Of a stretch of 22,361 nucleotides of DNA, positions 10,307 to 19,300 are shown piece by piece. The DNA comes from DASVSE01 sp036399715 (GTDB lineage: Bacteria > Bacteroidota > Rhodothermia > Rhodothermales > Rubricoccaceae), in assembly GCA_036399715.1 (NCBI GenBank), contig DASWMO010000191.1, forward strand, positions 1 to 22,361. Reading direction: 5' to 3'. Every line of letters begins with the position of its first letter. The first letter of the stretch is position 1. Below the pieces are notes generated by a model. That model saw only the letters and a list, made by a program, of their open reading frames with translations. It was not told where the DNA came from and searched no databases. The translations under genes were made by a program, and so were the position numbers.

Positions 10307-11356
10307 TCAGAGGCCGAGCCGGACGGTCGCCATGTGCAGAATGCCCGTGCCGTAGGGCTCGAGCGCGGCCGTGTAGTCGATCCGCGCGTCGAGGTCCGTG
10401 AAGCGCTGCCGGAGGGCGAAGCCGACGGCCGGCCGCGCCACGTCGAGGCCGCCGGAGCCGATGCGGTCCACGCCGACGCGGATGCCGAACGGCTCGGCGA
10501 GCCACACCTCGGCGCCGACGCGGCCGCGGACGGTCGCGAGCGTGGCCGCGATCTCGGTCTCGTCGGGGATGAGGACCGGGCCCGAGACGTCCGTCCCGTC
10601 GGGGCGCGTCGTCTCCTGAGCGAGCGTCGAGAGTTCGAGGTCGGCCGAGATCTGTCCGCGCGAGCGGCCGGACGGGCGCCGCCCGAGCGAGTAGGCCGCG
10701 CCAGCCGTGACACGGCGCGGGAACGGGTCCGTCGCCGCTCCGCCTCCCGCGGCCGCGGCGTTCCACTCGTAGCGCGCGAAGAGGTCGTCGGCGACGAGGC
10801 CGAGCGAGAGGCGCGGCGTGAGGCGGGCCGCGAGGCCGAGCTGGATGCCGAGGGCTGTCGGCGGCGTGACGCCCTCGAACACGTCCGAGCGGTAGAGGCG
10901 GAAGCCGAGGCCGGCCGAGAGGCGGTCCGAGACGCGGATGCCGAAGGACGTGAAGAACGCGAACTCGTCCGTGCGGAGCGTGCCCGTCGGGTAGCCGCTC
11001 GCGTCGCGGCCGTCGATGTTGGAGACGCCGCCCGAGACGACGCCGACCGCGAAGCCCGCGCGGGGCCGCAGCGGCGCGCCGACCTGCACGGCCGTCCAGC
11101 GGCGGTCGAAGGTCAGCGCGGCGGCGGACAGCTCGACGGCCTGCCCGGCCTGGAACGGCGCGAGCGCGGCGTTGACGAACGGCGAGGCGTCGCCCGAGAG
11201 GTCCGCGACCTGCCCCGCCCCGGCGACGGCGCGGGCGCCCATGCCGAGGCGCGAGAACGCGGCCGGGCCCTGTGCGTGGGCGCGCGGGGCGAGCGCGCCG
11301 AGCACGAGGGCCGCCGCGTAGACGGCCGTAGCGGGACGGAATGCGGAACGCGGCAT
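10307..11356 (-). CDS. PorV/PorQ-like outer-membrane barrel protein
   Basis: 349 residues, last gene of a three-gene operon. The signal peptide runs to AHA (26-28) before Gln29. The mature start has the family-typical FSRLGMGARAVAGAGQV and a DASPFVNAALAPF segment, which resembles the RLGxGARA...NPAGL opening of PorV/PorQ and UPF0164 proteins. The remainder alternates short polar/hydrophobic beta strands and ends in TVRLGL, as outer-membrane barrels do. PorV-family proteins escort T9SS cargo to the cell surface, so pairing with the sorting-tail protein directly upstream (5-nt gap) fits that job; this is inference. The frame stays open far upstream inside the preceding gene, but the ATG at 11356 is chosen because it starts the signal peptide. 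A small hairpin at 10284-10295, 11 nt past the stop, could be a weak terminator. Confidence 0.8.
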   Translation of the reverse strand: MPRSAFRPATAVYAAALVLGALAPRAHAQGPAAFSRLGMGARAVAGAGQVADLSGDASPFVNAALAPFQAGQAVELSAAALTFDRRWTAVQVGAPLRPRAGFAVGVVSGGVSNIDGRDASGYPTGTLRTDEFAFFTSFGIRVSDRLSAGLGFRLYRSDVFEGVTPPTALGIQLGLAARLTPRLSLGLVADDLFARYEWNAAAAGGGAATDPFPRRVTAGAAYSLGRRPSGRSRGQISADLELSTLAQETTRPDGTDVSGPVLIPDETEIAATLATVRGRVGAEVWLAEPFGIRVGVDRIGSGGLDVARPAVGFALRQRFTDLDARIDYTAALEPYGTGILHMATVRLGL

Positions 11357-11361
11357 CGGCA

Positions 11362-13011
11362 CTAGTTGAGGACGAGAATGCGGCCCGACAGCTGCCGTCC
11401 GCCTGCGGAGACGATGTAGACATACGGCCCGTTGGCGACCCGCAGGCCGTCGTCCGAGAGGCCGTCCCACGACACCTCGTTGGCGCCGGCGCTCAGGCCG
11501 GGGGCGTCGAGCGTGCGGATCGGGTTCATCGCCGTGTCGAAGATGCGGACCGTCGCGTCCGTTCCGCCGTCGAGCGTAAAGCGGACGCGGAGCGCGCCGT
11601 CGCGGGACGGCGTGAACGGGTTGGGGTAGGCGTAGACCTCGACGTCGGGCGAGTCGATGCGCGTGCCGTCGCCGGACGTGTCGGCGCCGGGCTCGGGGCT
11701 CGCGCGGAGCAGCTCCCACGTCTGGCCGCCGTCCGTGGAGCGGAGCAGGCCGTCGCTCGTGCCGACGTAGAGGCCCGTCGCGGCGACGGCGACCGCGAGG
11801 ACGGTCGCGCCGGGGCGCAGCGGAAGCAGCCGCCCGTCGGGTGCGTTGAACGTCGTTACGGCGCGCCACGAGGCGCCGTCGTCCCCGGAGATGTAGAGGC
11901 CAGCCGCGCCCGCAGCGGCGTAGGCGCGCGAGGCGTCGAAGGCGAGGTCGAAGACCTGAACGCCGAGCAGGACCGGCTCGAAGCGGGCGAAGCCTTCGGC
12001 GTCGTCGCCGCGCCACACGACGACGCCGAACTCCTCGGACTCGGTCTGACCCGGGATGCCCGACGGCCAGCACGCGGCCCAGACGGCGGCGCGGCCGCCA
12101 AGGCCTGCAGCGGGCCGCGATTCGAGGGCATAGACGAGGTTGCCGACGGGCCCGACGGCCGTCCCGTCCGCGTTCCGGAACGGCGAGTCGAGGTAGCGGA
12201 CCCAGCCCGGATCGGCCTCGCCGGGCACGCGGAACGAGCGGTTGAGGCCCGCGCCGGTCCCGACCCACAACGTCCCCGTCGCGTCGTACAACACCGAGAA
12301 TGGGGCGAAGTTGATGCCCGCGTCGGCGAAGAGGCTCTCGGCCGGGTCGTAGACGAAGTCGTAGGTCCGCCGCGGATCGAGCGTGACGAGTGAGTCCGGG
12401 GGGAGGACAATCCGCCGCCACGTGCGCCCACCGTCGACAGTCCGGCGCAGGCCGCCCGTGCGGAGCGCGGCGTAGACCGTGTCGCCGCGGGCGATGGCGA
12501 TGTCGAGCGGGGCTGCAAACTGCGGGATCGTCGAGGGGACGGCGTGGAGCGTCGACCGGCCGTAGGTCACGAGCGTGTCGGCGAACTCGTCGGTCGCGGG
12601 GAAGCGGTACGTGAACGTCGCGCCGCCGTCGGTCGAGACAGCGAAGCCTGCAGCCGTCTCGGGCGGGTCCTCGGCCCCGACGGCCGCGTCGTTGAAGCCC
12701 AGCCCGGCCCAGACGAGCGCGCCGCGGGCGTCGAGCGAGAATACGCGCGGCGCGACGGACGTCGCCGGGTCGAAGGCGACCTCGCCGCCGGGGAAGGTGA
12801 CCGTCCCGTTCGGCGCGATGGCTATGAGGCGCGGGCCGGCATAGAGCGTGCCGGTCCCGCCGTCGAGGACGCTCACGCCGTTGCGGGCGCCGAGCGGCAG
12901 CAGGCGGACCGGCGCACCGCCCGTGCCGAGCGTGCCGGAGGTCTGGGCATGCACGGCCGGACCGGCTGCGGTGAGCAGGAGCGCCGCGGCGCAGAGCAGA
13001 CGGCGCATCAT
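11362..13011 (-). CDS. Secreted BNR-repeat protein with FlgD-like/T9SS C-terminal sorting domain
   Basis: 549 residues, middle gene of the operon. A signal peptide ends VHA (20-22) before Gln23. The body has Asp-box/BNR motifs (STDGGATF, TVDGGRTW, SGDDGASW, STDGGQTW) and repeated hydrophobic strands, consistent with a beta-propeller. A linker rich in Asp/Pro/Ser leads to the C-terminal 90 residues (from about 460), a FlgD-type Ig-like domain: YPNPFTP, VRIFDTAMNPIRTL, EVSWDGLSDDG, final ILVLN. Such tails serve as T9SS sorting signals in this phylum. The ATG at 13011 overlaps the upstream lipoprotein stop (ATGA), so translation is probably coupled; a second ATG follows directly at 13008. The role is unknown. 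It is probably surface-exposed and handled by the PorV-like partner next door. Confidence 0.85.
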   Translation of the reverse strand: MMRRLLCAAALLLTAAGPAVHAQTSGTLGTGGAPVRLLPLGARNGVSVLDGGTGTLYAGPRLIAIAPNGTVTFPGGEVAFDPATSVAPRVFSLDARGALVWAGLGFNDAAVGAEDPPETAAGFAVSTDGGATFTYRFPATDEFADTLVTYGRSTLHAVPSTIPQFAAPLDIAIARGDTVYAALRTGGLRRTVDGGRTWRRIVLPPDSLVTLDPRRTYDFVYDPAESLFADAGINFAPFSVLYDATGTLWVGTGAGLNRSFRVPGEADPGWVRYLDSPFRNADGTAVGPVGNLVYALESRPAAGLGGRAAVWAACWPSGIPGQTESEEFGVVVWRGDDAEGFARFEPVLLGVQVFDLAFDASRAYAAAGAAGLYISGDDGASWRAVTTFNAPDGRLLPLRPGATVLAVAVAATGLYVGTSDGLLRSTDGGQTWELLRASPEPGADTSGDGTRIDSPDVEVYAYPNPFTPSRDGALRVRFTLDGGTDATVRIFDTAMNPIRTLDAPGLSAGANEVSWDGLSDDGLRVANGPYVYIVSAGGRQLSGRILVLN

Positions 13012-13793
13012 CGGACCTCGAACGTGAACGGGGCCGGCGCGCTCGCCTCCCCGGCGCGGTCCAGCGCAACAACGGCGAGCGTGTAGGTGCCGGGCTCAAA
13101 GGCAGCCGGGATGCCGATGGTGACCGTGTAGCGGCCGTCGCCAGCCGTCGCGTCAGCGGTCGAGCGGCCTGTGCGACCTTCGTCGAACAACTCGACGATG
13201 ACGCCGCCGGCCTCGTCGGTGAGCACGACCGTCGCGATGTTGGCGAGCCCGTCGGGGTCGCTCACGACGGCCGAGATAGGGAACGGGGCCGAGCCGTTCT
13301 GGGGGCGCGTGACGCTCGCCGCAGCGGTGACGCCCGAGACGGCCGGCGGCCCGAGCGAGGCGGCGCGGAAGCGGAACACGCCCGAGGCGCCGCCGCCGGT
13401 CCGGCCGTCCGCCCCGACGGTCGAGAGCGAGACGGCGTAGTCGCCCGTCGCGCCGCGCGGGAGGACGAGCGGGAGCGCGATGCGGACCGGCCCGGGCTGG
13501 ACGGTCACGAGCGTGTCAGCCGCGAGCGAGTCAATGCTCGACACGCGCGTCGTGCCCGAGTAGCGAACGAGGATGCGGACGCTGATGCGCCCCTCGCCGG
13601 CGAGCGTCGCCTCGATCGCGAGCGGAACCGTGGCCGTCGGGGCACTCGTTTCGAGCGAGTCGCGGGCGGGCGAGAGCGCAAACGCCGTCACGGACGGACG
13701 GACGCCCTCGTCCGGCAGGCCCGGCGCCGAGTCGCACGCAGCGACGAGGAGCAGGGCCGCGAGGGCGGCGGTCGGCAGGCGGACGCGGGGCAT
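13008..13793 (-). CDS. Lipoprotein with Ig-like (choice-of-anchor X-like) C-terminal domain
   Basis: 261 residues from the ATG at 13793; a longer in-frame start at 13853 would add 20 residues in front of an already complete signal. The signal peptide ends in a lipobox, VAAC, with lipidated Cys20 followed by Asp and Ser. Residues about 30-145 form one beta-rich domain. Residues about 150-261 form a second with SDPDGLANIATVVL, LFDEG, AGDGRYT and GTYTLAVVALD, which resembles the choice-of-anchor X type Ig-like domain found in Bacteroidota lipoproteins. There are no catalytic motifs. It is first in the operon with the secreted BNR protein (4-nt overlap) and the PorV-like barrel, so it probably works in the outer membrane with them. 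The substrate is unknown. Confidence 0.85.
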   Translation of the reverse strand: MPRVRLPTAALAALLLVAACDSAPGLPDEGVRPSVTAFALSPARDSLETSAPTATVPLAIEATLAGEGRISVRILVRYSGTTRVSSIDSLAADTLVTVQPGPVRIALPLVLPRGATGDYAVSLSTVGADGRTGGGASGVFRFRAASLGPPAVSGVTAAASVTRPQNGSAPFPISAVVSDPDGLANIATVVLTDEAGGVIVELFDEGRTGRSTADATAGDGRYTVTIGIPAAFEPGTYTLAVVALDRAGEASAPAPFTFEVR

Positions 13794-13883
13794 ACGGCGG
13801 AGTCTCGGGGCGGCGAGAAGGTACGCCTGCCCCCGGGCGAGGCGGGAGGTCACAACGACGAGCCTAACCCACCATTACAGGTT

Positions 13884-13904
13884 TCGACCGGTGCAGCCGG
13901 TCGA
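13884..13904. repeat. Perfect 8-bp dyad upstream of the lipoprotein operon
   Basis: TCGACCGG and CCGGTCGA flank a 5-nt spacer (TGCAG). It lies 91-111 nt upstream of the lipoprotein ATG, within the likely promoter or leader region of the three-gene operon. It could be a regulator-binding dyad or an RNA hairpin; the sequence alone does not decide. Confidence 0.5.
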
Positions 13905-13912
13905 GGTTGGGT

Positions 13913-13990
13913 CAGACGCCGCGGGTGACGCGCCACGGCACGTCTCTACGAAAGACCGTGCACCCGTAGAGACGCGCCACGGCGCGTCTG
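13913..13990. repeat. Inverted-repeat doublet (REP/MITE-like element)
   Basis: Two copies of a GTAGAGACGCGCCACGGCGC-type unit stand head to head. Copy A (13927-13949) is the reverse complement of copy B (13966-13988) with 3 mismatches in 23, across a 16-nt loop. Copy B is itself a dyad: AGACGCGCC, 2 nt, GGCGCGTCT (13970-13989). The outer ends are CAGACGC (13913-13919) and GCGTCTG (13984-13990). It sits between the DAACS gene stop and the start of the lipoprotein operon. Its layout resembles REP doublets dispersed in bacterial intergenic regions. It may act as a terminator or RNA stabiliser, and no coding capacity is apparent. Confidence 0.65.
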
Positions 13991-13992
13991 GC

Positions 13993-14007
13993 CCGAGGCC
14001 GCCTCGG
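13993..14007 (-). terminator. Possible 3' hairpin of the DAACS gene
   Basis: CCGAGG and CCTCGG arms enclose a 3-nt loop, 58 nt past the stop of the minus-strand symporter gene and next to the repeat doublet. There is no T tract. Together with the doublet it is the most likely place for symporter transcription to end. Confidence 0.35.
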
Positions 14008-14064
14008 CGTGCGGGCCCGGCACCCGCCTCGTGGGCCCCCCCTCGCGAGATCCGCCGCGCCGCG

Positions 14065-15447
14065 TCAGAAGGCGCCGATCTCGGCCCGCGCCTCGGCGTC
14101 CTCAGGCGACGACGGGCCGCTCGCGAGGAGCGCCTCGGCCGGCATCGTCTCGGCGGGGATGTTCAGCTCGCCCTCCCAGCGCGCCATCACCGCCGTCGCG
14201 AGGCAGTTGCCGACGAGGTTGACCGTCGTGCGCGCCATGTCCATGAGCTCGTCCACGGCGAGGATGACCGTGATGCCGGCGAGCGGCAGGCCGAACGCGG
14301 CCAGCGTGCCCGAGAGGATCACGAGGCTCGCGCGGGGCACGGCCGCGACGCCCTTGCTCGTCAGCATCAGCGTGAGCATCATCCCGAGTTGCGTGCCCCA
14401 CGAGAGCTCGATGCCCGCGGCCTGTGCGACGAACACGGACGCCAGGGCGAGGTAGAGCGTCGAGCCGTCGAGGTTGAACGAGTAGCCCGTCGGCATGACG
14501 AACGAGACGATGCGGCGCGGCACGCCGAAGGCCTCCATGCGCTGCATCGCGAGCGGGAGCGCGGCGTCCGAACTCGTCGTCGTGAACGCGATGAGCGCGG
14601 GCTCGCGGACCTGCTTCAGAAAGCGCAGCACGGGGATCCGCGCGATGAGGGCGACGGGCAGCAGGGCGACGAGCGCGAACACGACCAGCGCGCCGTAGAG
14701 CGTCCCGACGAGCAGCAGCAGCGGCTTCAGCACGGCGAGCCCGCTGTGCGCGACCGTGACCGCGAGCGCGGCCCCGACGCCGATCGGGACGTACAGCATC
14801 ACGAGCCCGACGAGCTTGAACATCGTCTCGGCGAGCCCCTCGGTGAACGCGAGGAAGGCGGCCTTCGGCTTGCCCGGCACCTGGCTCAGGGCGACGCCGA
14901 AGAGGATCGAGAAGAACACGATCTGCAACACGTTGTTCGTCGCGAGCGCGTCGAAGACGGACGTCGGAACGATGTTGCGGATGTGGTCCTGCCAGCCGAG
15001 GGGCTCGGCGAGCGTCACGGCGGGCGCCTGCGCCTCGGCCGCGCGGAGCGCCTGCGTGAGGGCCGGGTTGTCGCCGGGGCGGACGAGGTTGACGGCCGCG
15101 AGGCCGACGAAGAGGGCGACCGTGGTCACGACCTCGAAGTAGAGGATCGAGCGGAACGCGAGCCTGCCGACCTTCTTGAGGTCGTCGCCGTGGCCGGCGA
15201 TCCCGATCACGAGCGTCGCGAAGAGGATCGGGCCGATGATCATCTTGATCCCGCGGACGAAGAGGTCCGAGAGGATCTTGAGGTCGGCGCCGTCGAAGCC
15301 CGGCGTGTCCGGCCCCTGCCCCGGGAAGAGCACGCCGACGAGGACGCCCGCGGCCATGCCGACGAAGATCCAGTGCGTGAACGAGAGCCGGCGGAGGCCG
15401 CGTCGCGGCGCAGCGGGGGCAGCGGTCGGATCGGGGAGCGCGGTCAT
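14065..15447 (-). CDS. DAACS-family dicarboxylate/amino acid:cation symporter (GltP/DctA type)
   Basis: 460 residues, a usual length for the family. It imports acidic amino acids or C4-dicarboxylates across the inner membrane with Na+ or H+. Family motifs are intact: the serine-rich hairpin TTTSSDAALP (289-298), GYSFNLDGS (321-329, the NMDGT region), TSKGVAAVPRAS (363-374) and the helix-8 motif with Asp399, Asp403, Arg406 and Asn410. Arg406 aligns with the residue that reads the substrate side-chain carboxylate in GltPh, supporting an acidic substrate. Position 414 is Asn where GltPh has the Na+-binding Asp405; some DctA-type proteins also read NLVGN here. Start: ATG at 15447, just ahead of a short hydrophilic N-terminus and helix 1. 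It is upstream of the lipoprotein operon, separated by repeats. Confidence 0.95.
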   Translation of the reverse strand: MTALPDPTAAPAAPRRGLRRLSFTHWIFVGMAAGVLVGVLFPGQGPDTPGFDGADLKILSDLFVRGIKMIIGPILFATLVIGIAGHGDDLKKVGRLAFRSILYFEVVTTVALFVGLAAVNLVRPGDNPALTQALRAAEAQAPAVTLAEPLGWQDHIRNIVPTSVFDALATNNVLQIVFFSILFGVALSQVPGKPKAAFLAFTEGLAETMFKLVGLVMLYVPIGVGAALAVTVAHSGLAVLKPLLLLVGTLYGALVVFALVALLPVALIARIPVLRFLKQVREPALIAFTTTSSDAALPLAMQRMEAFGVPRRIVSFVMPTGYSFNLDGSTLYLALASVFVAQAAGIELSWGTQLGMMLTLMLTSKGVAAVPRASLVILSGTLAAFGLPLAGITVILAVDELMDMARTTVNLVGNCLATAVMARWEGELNIPAETMPAEALLASGPSSPEDAEARAEIGAF

Positions 15448-15528
15448 CGGCAGGGCGTGGATCGGGTGGCCAAGCTACGCGCCCGCACCCAGCGGCGGCT
15501 CACACTGCCTCGCGCCAGGTCGGCAGGT

Positions 15529-15542
15529 CGCACCGTCGTGCG
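15529..15542 (-). terminator. Weak hairpin after the DedA gene
   Basis: CGCAC and GTGCG arms with a 4-nt loop lie 24 nt beyond the DedA stop on the minus strand. The stem is short and has no T tract, so it may be a chance dyad in GC-rich DNA. Confidence 0.25.
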
Positions 15543-15566
15543 GAGGACGTGCCTCGCGGACTGACC

Positions 15567-16283
15567 CTACCGAACCGATTCATCGGCCGCCTCGGCGGCA
15601 CGGGCGGCGGCGAGCGCCGCCTGCGCGTCCTCGACGTCCTCGGGCACGGCCGGCCGGAGCCGCGCACGGATCACCTCAACGAGGATGGGCAAGACCGAGA
15701 CGGCGATCACGCCCAGGATGACGAGCGAGAAGTTTTCCTCGACAGCACGGAGGCCGCCGAAGAAGTAGCCGCCGTAGAGGAACAGGAGCACCCACGCGAC
15801 GCCTCCGGCGACGTTGTACACGAAAAACTGCCGGTACGGCATCGTCCCCATCCCGGCCACGAACGGCGCGACGGTCCGGACGATGGGGACGAAGCGGGCG
15901 AGGACGATGGCCCGCCCGCCGTAGCGCTCGAAAAAGTGCTGCGTCCGCTCCAGGTGCGCCGCCTTCACCCAACCGCGGGCGGCGATGGTCCGCCCGAAGC
16001 GGTCGCCGATGGCGTAGTTCAGCGCGTCGCCCGCGATGGCCGCAGCGACCAGAATGGCCGCCAACAGGTGCACGTTCAGTACCCCGTCCGGCTTGGCGGC
16101 GAGCGCGCCGGCGGCGAACAGGAGCGAATCGCCGGGGAGGATTGGCAGAACGACGAGGCCCGTCTCGCAGAACACGATCAGCCCGAGGACGCCGTAGGTC
16201 CACCCGCCGGCCTGCCGCACGATCTCGACGAGGTGGACGTCGATGTGCAGGATGAAGTCGATCAGGAAGCGGACGGCGTCCAT
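15567..16283 (-). CDS. DedA-family inner-membrane protein (YqjA/YghB type)
   Basis: 238 residues from the ATG at 16283; an in-frame ATG at 16316 would add 11 Pro-rich residues and is less likely. DedA (SNARE-associated/VTT) proteins are inner-membrane transporters linked to lipid-carrier recycling, membrane potential and drug tolerance. The functionally essential acidic and basic residues described for E. coli YqjA are present at near-identical positions: Glu40, Asp52 (in PGDSLLFAAG), Arg130 and Arg136 (in ARFVPIVRTVAPFVAGMG). Further family features are GDALNYAIGDRFGR (85-98) and the NVAGGVAWV helix (157-165). The C-terminal 30 residues are Ala/Glu-rich and probably cytoplasmic. It lies 93 nt downstream of the RND pump gene on the same strand, so co-transcription is possible. 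Confidence 0.92.
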   Translation of the reverse strand: MDAVRFLIDFILHIDVHLVEIVRQAGGWTYGVLGLIVFCETGLVVLPILPGDSLLFAAGALAAKPDGVLNVHLLAAILVAAAIAGDALNYAIGDRFGRTIAARGWVKAAHLERTQHFFERYGGRAIVLARFVPIVRTVAPFVAGMGTMPYRQFFVYNVAGGVAWVLLFLYGGYFFGGLRAVEENFSLVILGVIAVSVLPILVEVIRARLRPAVPEDVEDAQAALAAARAAEAADESVR

Positions 16284-16376
16284 CGGCGCGGGGCTCGGCG
16301 GGTGAGAGCCATGCAAGGTAGGGGCACCGCGGGAGGCGGCCTCTCCCTCACCCCGCCGAGCCTCACTCCGCCGGGC

Positions 16377-19300
16377 TTACGCCGGGAGCGCGACGCCGCC
16401 ATCGCCCGTCGTCGGAAGGTCACGTGTGGCGCCGTCACCTGCGGCCCCGTGCGCCGGGGCCTTCACGCCGCGGACGCGCGCTGAGAGCGCCGTCCGCCAG
16501 GTATCGAAGATCTCGTAGACCGTCGGGACGACGATGAGCGTCAGGATCGTGGACGTGATCACGCCGCCGATGACGGCCGCTCCGAGCGGACGCCGGAAGA
16601 GGGCGCCCTCACCGGAGCCGATCGCGATCGGGACCATGCCGGCCACGAGCGCGAACGTCGTCATGAGGATCGGCCGCAGCCGGATCCCGCCGGCCTCGAC
16701 GAGCGCGTCCCTCGCGGACAGCCCGCGGCCCTGCAACTCCTTTGCGAAGTCGATGAGCAGGATCGCGTTCTTGGCCACGATGCCCATCAGCAGGATCACG
16801 CCGATCATCGACATGATGTTGATCGTGGACCCAGCGATGAGCAGCCCGAGCATCACGCCGAGCAGCGACAGTGGGAGCGAGACGAGGATCGCGAGCGGGT
16901 CCAGGAACGAGTTGAACTGGAGCACGAGGATGAGGTACATCAGCAGGATGCCCGAGAGGAGCGCCGTGATGAGGCTCGTAAAGACCTCGTTCTGATCCTC
17001 GGCCTGCCCACCCTGGTCCAATTCCACGCCCGCCGGCAGCGGGCTCTCGGCGATGGTCGCGTTGATGCCCGCGAGGACGCCGTTGAGGTCGTAACCCTGC
17101 GCGACGTTGGACTCGACCGACACGACGGGGTCGCCGTCGAGGTGCTGGATGACGGCTGGCCCGAGGCCCGCCCGCGCCGTCGCGACCTCGCTGAGCGAGA
17201 TCGTCGTCGGGCCGGCGGCCGTCTGGACGCGGAGCGGGAGGCTCTGGAGGGCCTCGGCGCTCTCGCGGAATTCGGGGCCGTAGCGGACCGTCACGTCGCG
17301 CGTCTCGCCGTCGGGGTCCACCCAGTCGCCGGCGTCGATGCCCGCGAAGGCCGGCCGGAGCGAGAACGCGACGTCGGCGACGGAGACGCCGCGCTGGAGG
17401 GCGGCGTCGCGGTCGAGGTCCACGCCGACCTCGGGCCGCCGGCCGCGCGTCGAGAGGCCGACGTCGGCCGTGCCGGGGACCTCGCGAACGCGCGCCAGCA
17501 GCGCATCGGCCGCGACGGCGAGCTGCTCGGAGTCCGTCCCGCGGAGCTGGAGCTGGATCTGCTTCGAGGCGTCGAAGCCCGTCGAGACGGAGACCTCGAC
17601 GCCGGGGATCTGGATCGCCGCGGCGCGGATCTCTCCCGTAAGGTCGTTCTGGCTCTTCTCGCGCTGCGCGATCGGGACGAGGTGCACGTAGACGCTGCCC
17701 TCGTCCACGGCGCCGGTCTGCGACGAGACCGTCGCGTAGGCGTACTCGACCTCCGGGTGGGCCCGGGCGACGGCCGCGACCTGCTCAATGCGGTCCCGCG
17801 TGACGGCGAGGCTGGACCCCGGCGGCGTCTTGACGGACATCTGGATCTCCGAGCGGTCGTCCTCGCCAAAGAAGGATCCGCCGACGTGCGCCGACTCGGG
17901 TGCGAACCGGATCGCGGCGCCCATCCCGACGAGCGCGACGATCATCAGCGGGGCGGTGACGTACCCGTGCTTCGGAAGGGCCTTCAGGGCGACGGACGCG
18001 AGGGCCGTCACGGCGACGATCAGGCCCGCCGCGATGACGCCCGACGCGGGCAGCGCGATGGCCGCGAAGAGGCTCGCGAGCGCCCACAGAACGACGATCG
18101 ACGGGTGGTCCAACGCCCATCCGATGACGCGGCGGTAGCCCTCAGCCTGGCGGTCGAACCACGCGTTGAAGCGGTCCAGCGTGCGCGTCAGGAGGTTCTT
18201 CTTGTCCTCCGGGACGTGCGGGTCCGGCCAGTACGCCGAGAGCATCGGGTCCAGCGAGAACGACACGAAGAGCGACACCAGGACGGACGTGGCGATGGTC
18301 AGCGCGAACGGCTTGAACCACTGCCCGGCGATGCCGTCGATGAACGCGATGGGCACGAACACGGCGACGATCGAGAACGTCGTCGCGGCGACGGCGAGCC
18401 CGATCTCGTCGGTCCCCTCCTTGCTCGCACGGAAGTGGTCCTTGCCCATCTCGACGTGCCGGACGATGTTCTCGCGGACGACGATCGCGTCGTCGATGAT
18501 GATGCCGATGGCGAGCGACAGCCCGAGCAGCGACATCGTGTTCAGCGTGAAGCCGAGGATCCACAGCGGAACGAACGACGCGAGCACGCTGACCGGCAGC
18601 GCGAGGCCGGTGATGACCGTCGAGCGCCACGAGTTGAGAAAGACGAACACGACGAGGATCGTCAGGAAGAGGCCCTCGATGAGCGTCTCGACGACGTTGT
18701 TCACCGACGCGGCGACGCGCGTGCCCGAGTTCCGGACGACGTCGAGCTGCGTGCCCGCCGGCAGCGTGCCGGCGGCTTCGAGGCGGTCCAGCCGCGCGAT
18801 GATCTGGTTCGCGACGGTCGTCGTGGACGCGTCCGACGACTTCACCACGTCGACGCCGACGGCCTCGCGGCCGTTGTAGAGCGCGAGCGTGCGGGCCTCC
18901 TCGGCCCCGTCCTCCACGGTCGCGACCTCGCCGAGGTAGACCGCCCGCCCGCCGTTGCCGCGCCCGACGGGAATGCGGTAGAAGCTCTCGACGTCCTGGA
19001 TGCGGCCTTCGAGGCGGATCGTCTGCTCGGTCGCGGCCCCGTTGAGCCGCCCGACGGGCGCGGCGAGGTTCTGGCCCTGGACGGCCTGCACGACCTGCGC
19101 CGGCGAGACGCCGAACTGCACGAGCGCGTCGGGCCGCAGGTTGATCGTCAGCTCGCGGTTGCGCTCGCCGGCGATGTCGACGCGGGCGACGCCGGGCACG
19201 CCGCGGATCTCGCGGGCGACGACGTTGTCGGCGAGCTGCGTCAGCTCGGTCGTCGAGAGCGTCTCGGACGAGAGCGAGACCGACAGGATGGGCAGGTCGT

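Noticed and set aside
11357..13099. The frame of the PorV-like gene stays open 580 codons upstream, through the whole BNR-protein gene
   Set aside because: The upstream part is Arg/Pro-rich and unlike any protein, while the overlapping frame has a signal peptide, BNR motifs and a sorting tail. The signal peptide at 11356 marks the true start.
13008..14064. tRNA, riboswitch or small-gene content in the repeat-rich intergenic DNA
   Set aside because: The dyads do not form a cloverleaf and no conserved riboswitch core was recognised; no short frame there has a plausible protein.
16346..16373. Two 13-nt direct copies (CCTCACCCCGCCG, one mismatch, 15-nt period) between the RND stop and DedA
   Set aside because: Too short and too biased in composition to separate from chance in this GC-rich spacer.
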